A stretch of 7,518 bases of DNA. Origin: Pseudomonadota bacterium. Its GTDB lineage: Bacteria; Myxococcota; Polyangia; GCA-2747355; JACKDQ01. The notes beneath the pieces were generated by a model. The model was given only the letters and a program-made list of their open reading frames with translations, was not told the DNA's origin and ran no database searches. A program made the position numbers and the translations under genes. The DNA is taken from contig JAUVBO010000102.1 of the NCBI GenBank assembly GCA_030591195.1, positions 1 through 7,518 of the forward strand, in the 5' to 3' direction. Shown here in pieces: positions 6,375 to 7,518 of this stretch (the first letter of the stretch is position 1; each line of letters starts with the position of its first letter).

Positions 6375-6400
6375 CCCAGGCTACGGCCGCTGGAGCCGGG
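6375..6400. terminator. Weak dyad in the convergent gap, possible two-way terminator
   Basis: The 53 bp between the two convergent stop codons holds CCC(A)GGCT (6375-6382) pairing with AGCCGGG (6394-6400): seven pairs, one bulged A, and an 11-nt loop that itself contains CGGCCG. There is no T-tract on either strand. Its place between convergent genes is the main reason to call it. Confidence 0.25.
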
Positions 6401-6408
6401 CGAGGGCT

Positions 6409-7518
6409 CTAGTCGCCGCGGTCCCAGCCCGCGGCGACCAGGTCGTCGATGATCAGCTGGCCCCGCCCGGGCCATATCGGGTGGGGCTGCTGGGCGAGCT
6501 CGTCGGCGAGGGACTCGGCCTCCTCGGCGGTGGAGCGCCCCGAGCGCTCGGCTCGCTCGAACACCTCGACGGCGCGCCTGAAGACGCCGTGGGGGGTCTC
6601 GCGCGCGAGGTGGGCGACGATCGCCGGATCCTCACGCAGGCGCCCGTACTGCTCGTTGGCGCAGTTGACGATCCCCATCCGGTTCGTCAGGAAGTCCGGA
6701 ACGTAGAGCACGCCGCGCTGCTGGAGCGCCCGGCCGTCGCGCTCGCTCTGTCGCAGCTGGTTGTTCGCCGCGCCGCAGACCACGGCAGCCTGGATCGTCG
6801 GGATCGTCTGCGGGTTGAGCGTGGCGCCCACCGCGTTCGGCGAGGCCAGGTCGCAGGCCTCGGCGAGGATCGTCTGATCGTCCGGTGAGACCACCCGCGC
6901 CTCGAGCGGCGCGTCGGGATAGCGCTGCCGGATGCGATGCACCGCCAGCTCGTCGACGTCGGCACCGATGATCCGCGCCACACCTCGATCGAGCAGCTCG
7001 GCGATGATGTAGACCGAGACGTTGCCCAGGCCCTGCATCGCGACCGTCTTGCCCTCGATGCCGCCGCGTCCGAGATGTGCCAGGGCGGCCTCCATCCCGA
7101 CCACCGTGCCCGCGGCGGTGAGGATGCTCGGGTTGCCGCTGCCGCCCTGCTCCGCCGGGATGCAGGTGGTGTGGCGCGTGGTCTGGTGGACCCGCGCCAT
7201 GTCCTCCGGCGTGCTCCCCACGTCCTCGGCCGTGACGTAGCAGCCGCGCAGCCCGGAGATGAAGCGGCCGTAGTCGCGGTATACTGCCCGCCGCAGGTCG
7301 GGATCGCGGTGATCGAGCTCCTCCTGACGCGCGATCACGCCCTTGCCGCCGCCCCACCAGAGGCCCGCCAGCGCACACTTCTGCCCCATCCCGCGGCTGA
7401 GCCGCAGGCCGTCGACGATGAAGTCCGCCAGCCGCGCGTAGCTCCAGAACTGTACGCCCCCCGCCGCCTGGCCCCGGGTCGTGTCGTGCACGAAGGCCGA
7501 GAGCAGGTGCCCGCTCTC
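6409..7518 (-). CDS. Leu/Val/Phe/Glu dehydrogenase family enzyme, 5' end outside the window
   Basis: NAD(P)-dependent oxidative deamination of an amino acid to its 2-oxo acid; the sequence most resembles the leucine/valine dehydrogenase branch. The frame stays open to 7518, and the nine codons before the GTG at 7491 continue the family sequence (HLLSAF then VHDTTRGQAAGG, compare IHDTTLGPALGG), so the true start lies beyond the window; 369 residues are visible. Counting from 7491: K38 and K50 (MGQKCALAGLWWGGGKGV) match substrate and catalytic lysines 68 and 80 of Bacillus leucine dehydrogenase; D90 in TAEDVG matches the catalytic Asp; GSGNPS (117-122); Rossmann loop GLGNVS (154-159) with acidic D178/D180 near the second strand, which suggests NAD; CDLASPNAVGATLN and ANNQL as in the family. 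A tail of about 28 residues (333-360) seems to exceed the usual C-terminus. Exact substrate is not determinable. It converges on the tol operon and is probably unrelated in function. Confidence 0.9.
   Translation of the reverse strand, partial: ESGHLLSAFVHDTTRGQAAGGVQFWSYARLADFIVDGLRLSRGMGQKCALAGLWWGGGKGVIARQEELDHRDPDLRRAVYRDYGRFISGLRGCYVTAEDVGSTPEDMARVHQTTRHTTCIPAEQGGSGNPSILTAAGTVVGMEAALAHLGRGGIEGKTVAMQGLGNVSVYIIAELLDRGVARIIGADVDELAVHRIRQRYPDAPLEARVVSPDDQTILAEACDLASPNAVGATLNPQTIPTIQAAVVCGAANNQLRQSERDGRALQQRGVLYVPDFLTNRMGIVNCANEQYGRLREDPAIVAHLARETPHGVFRRAVEVFERAERSGRSTAEEAESLADELAQQPHPIWPGRGQLIIDDLVAAGWDRGD

Overview
The window is GC-rich and gene-dense. It looks like a chromosomal segment of a Gram-negative bacterium, most likely from the Myxococcota or related delta-proteobacterial lineages. 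The clues are a complete Tol gene set, two Cys-rich exported proteins (one with a CGDGxC...CPxDC hinge of the kind common in predicted myxobacterial surface proteins), and GC-biased codon use throughout. The taxonomic guess is inference; there is no rRNA marker. I see no tRNA, rRNA, CRISPR array, insertion sequence or phage gene.

Left part (1-2160, minus strand): two exported, probably lipid-anchored proteins of unknown function. The larger (122-1390) has three diverged copies of one Cys-containing beta-rich domain, with a Cys-rich hinge between copies 1 and 2. The smaller (1648-2160) appears to be a single-domain relative. Each stop codon is followed by strong GC hairpins without a T-tract.

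Centre (2161-2308): a short divergent control region. Candidate -35 boxes for the leftward and rightward genes lie 13 bp apart and are framed by an 8-bp inverted repeat (CTACCAAG / CTTGGTAG).

Right part (2309-6355, plus strand): tolQ, tolR, a tolA-like gene, tolB, and a gene for an exported thioredoxin-fold (TlpA/ResA-like) protein, all in one direction. TolQ and TolR form the proton-driven inner-membrane motor, the TolA-like protein spans the periplasm, and TolB is the periplasmic beta-propeller that hands force to the outer-membrane lipoprotein Pal. No pal follows tolB; the thioredoxin-like gene is in that place.

Far right (6409-7518, minus strand): a convergent amino-acid dehydrogenase gene of the Glu/Leu/Phe/Val family, cut by the window edge at its 5' end. 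It is a metabolic enzyme with no evident link to the Tol genes.
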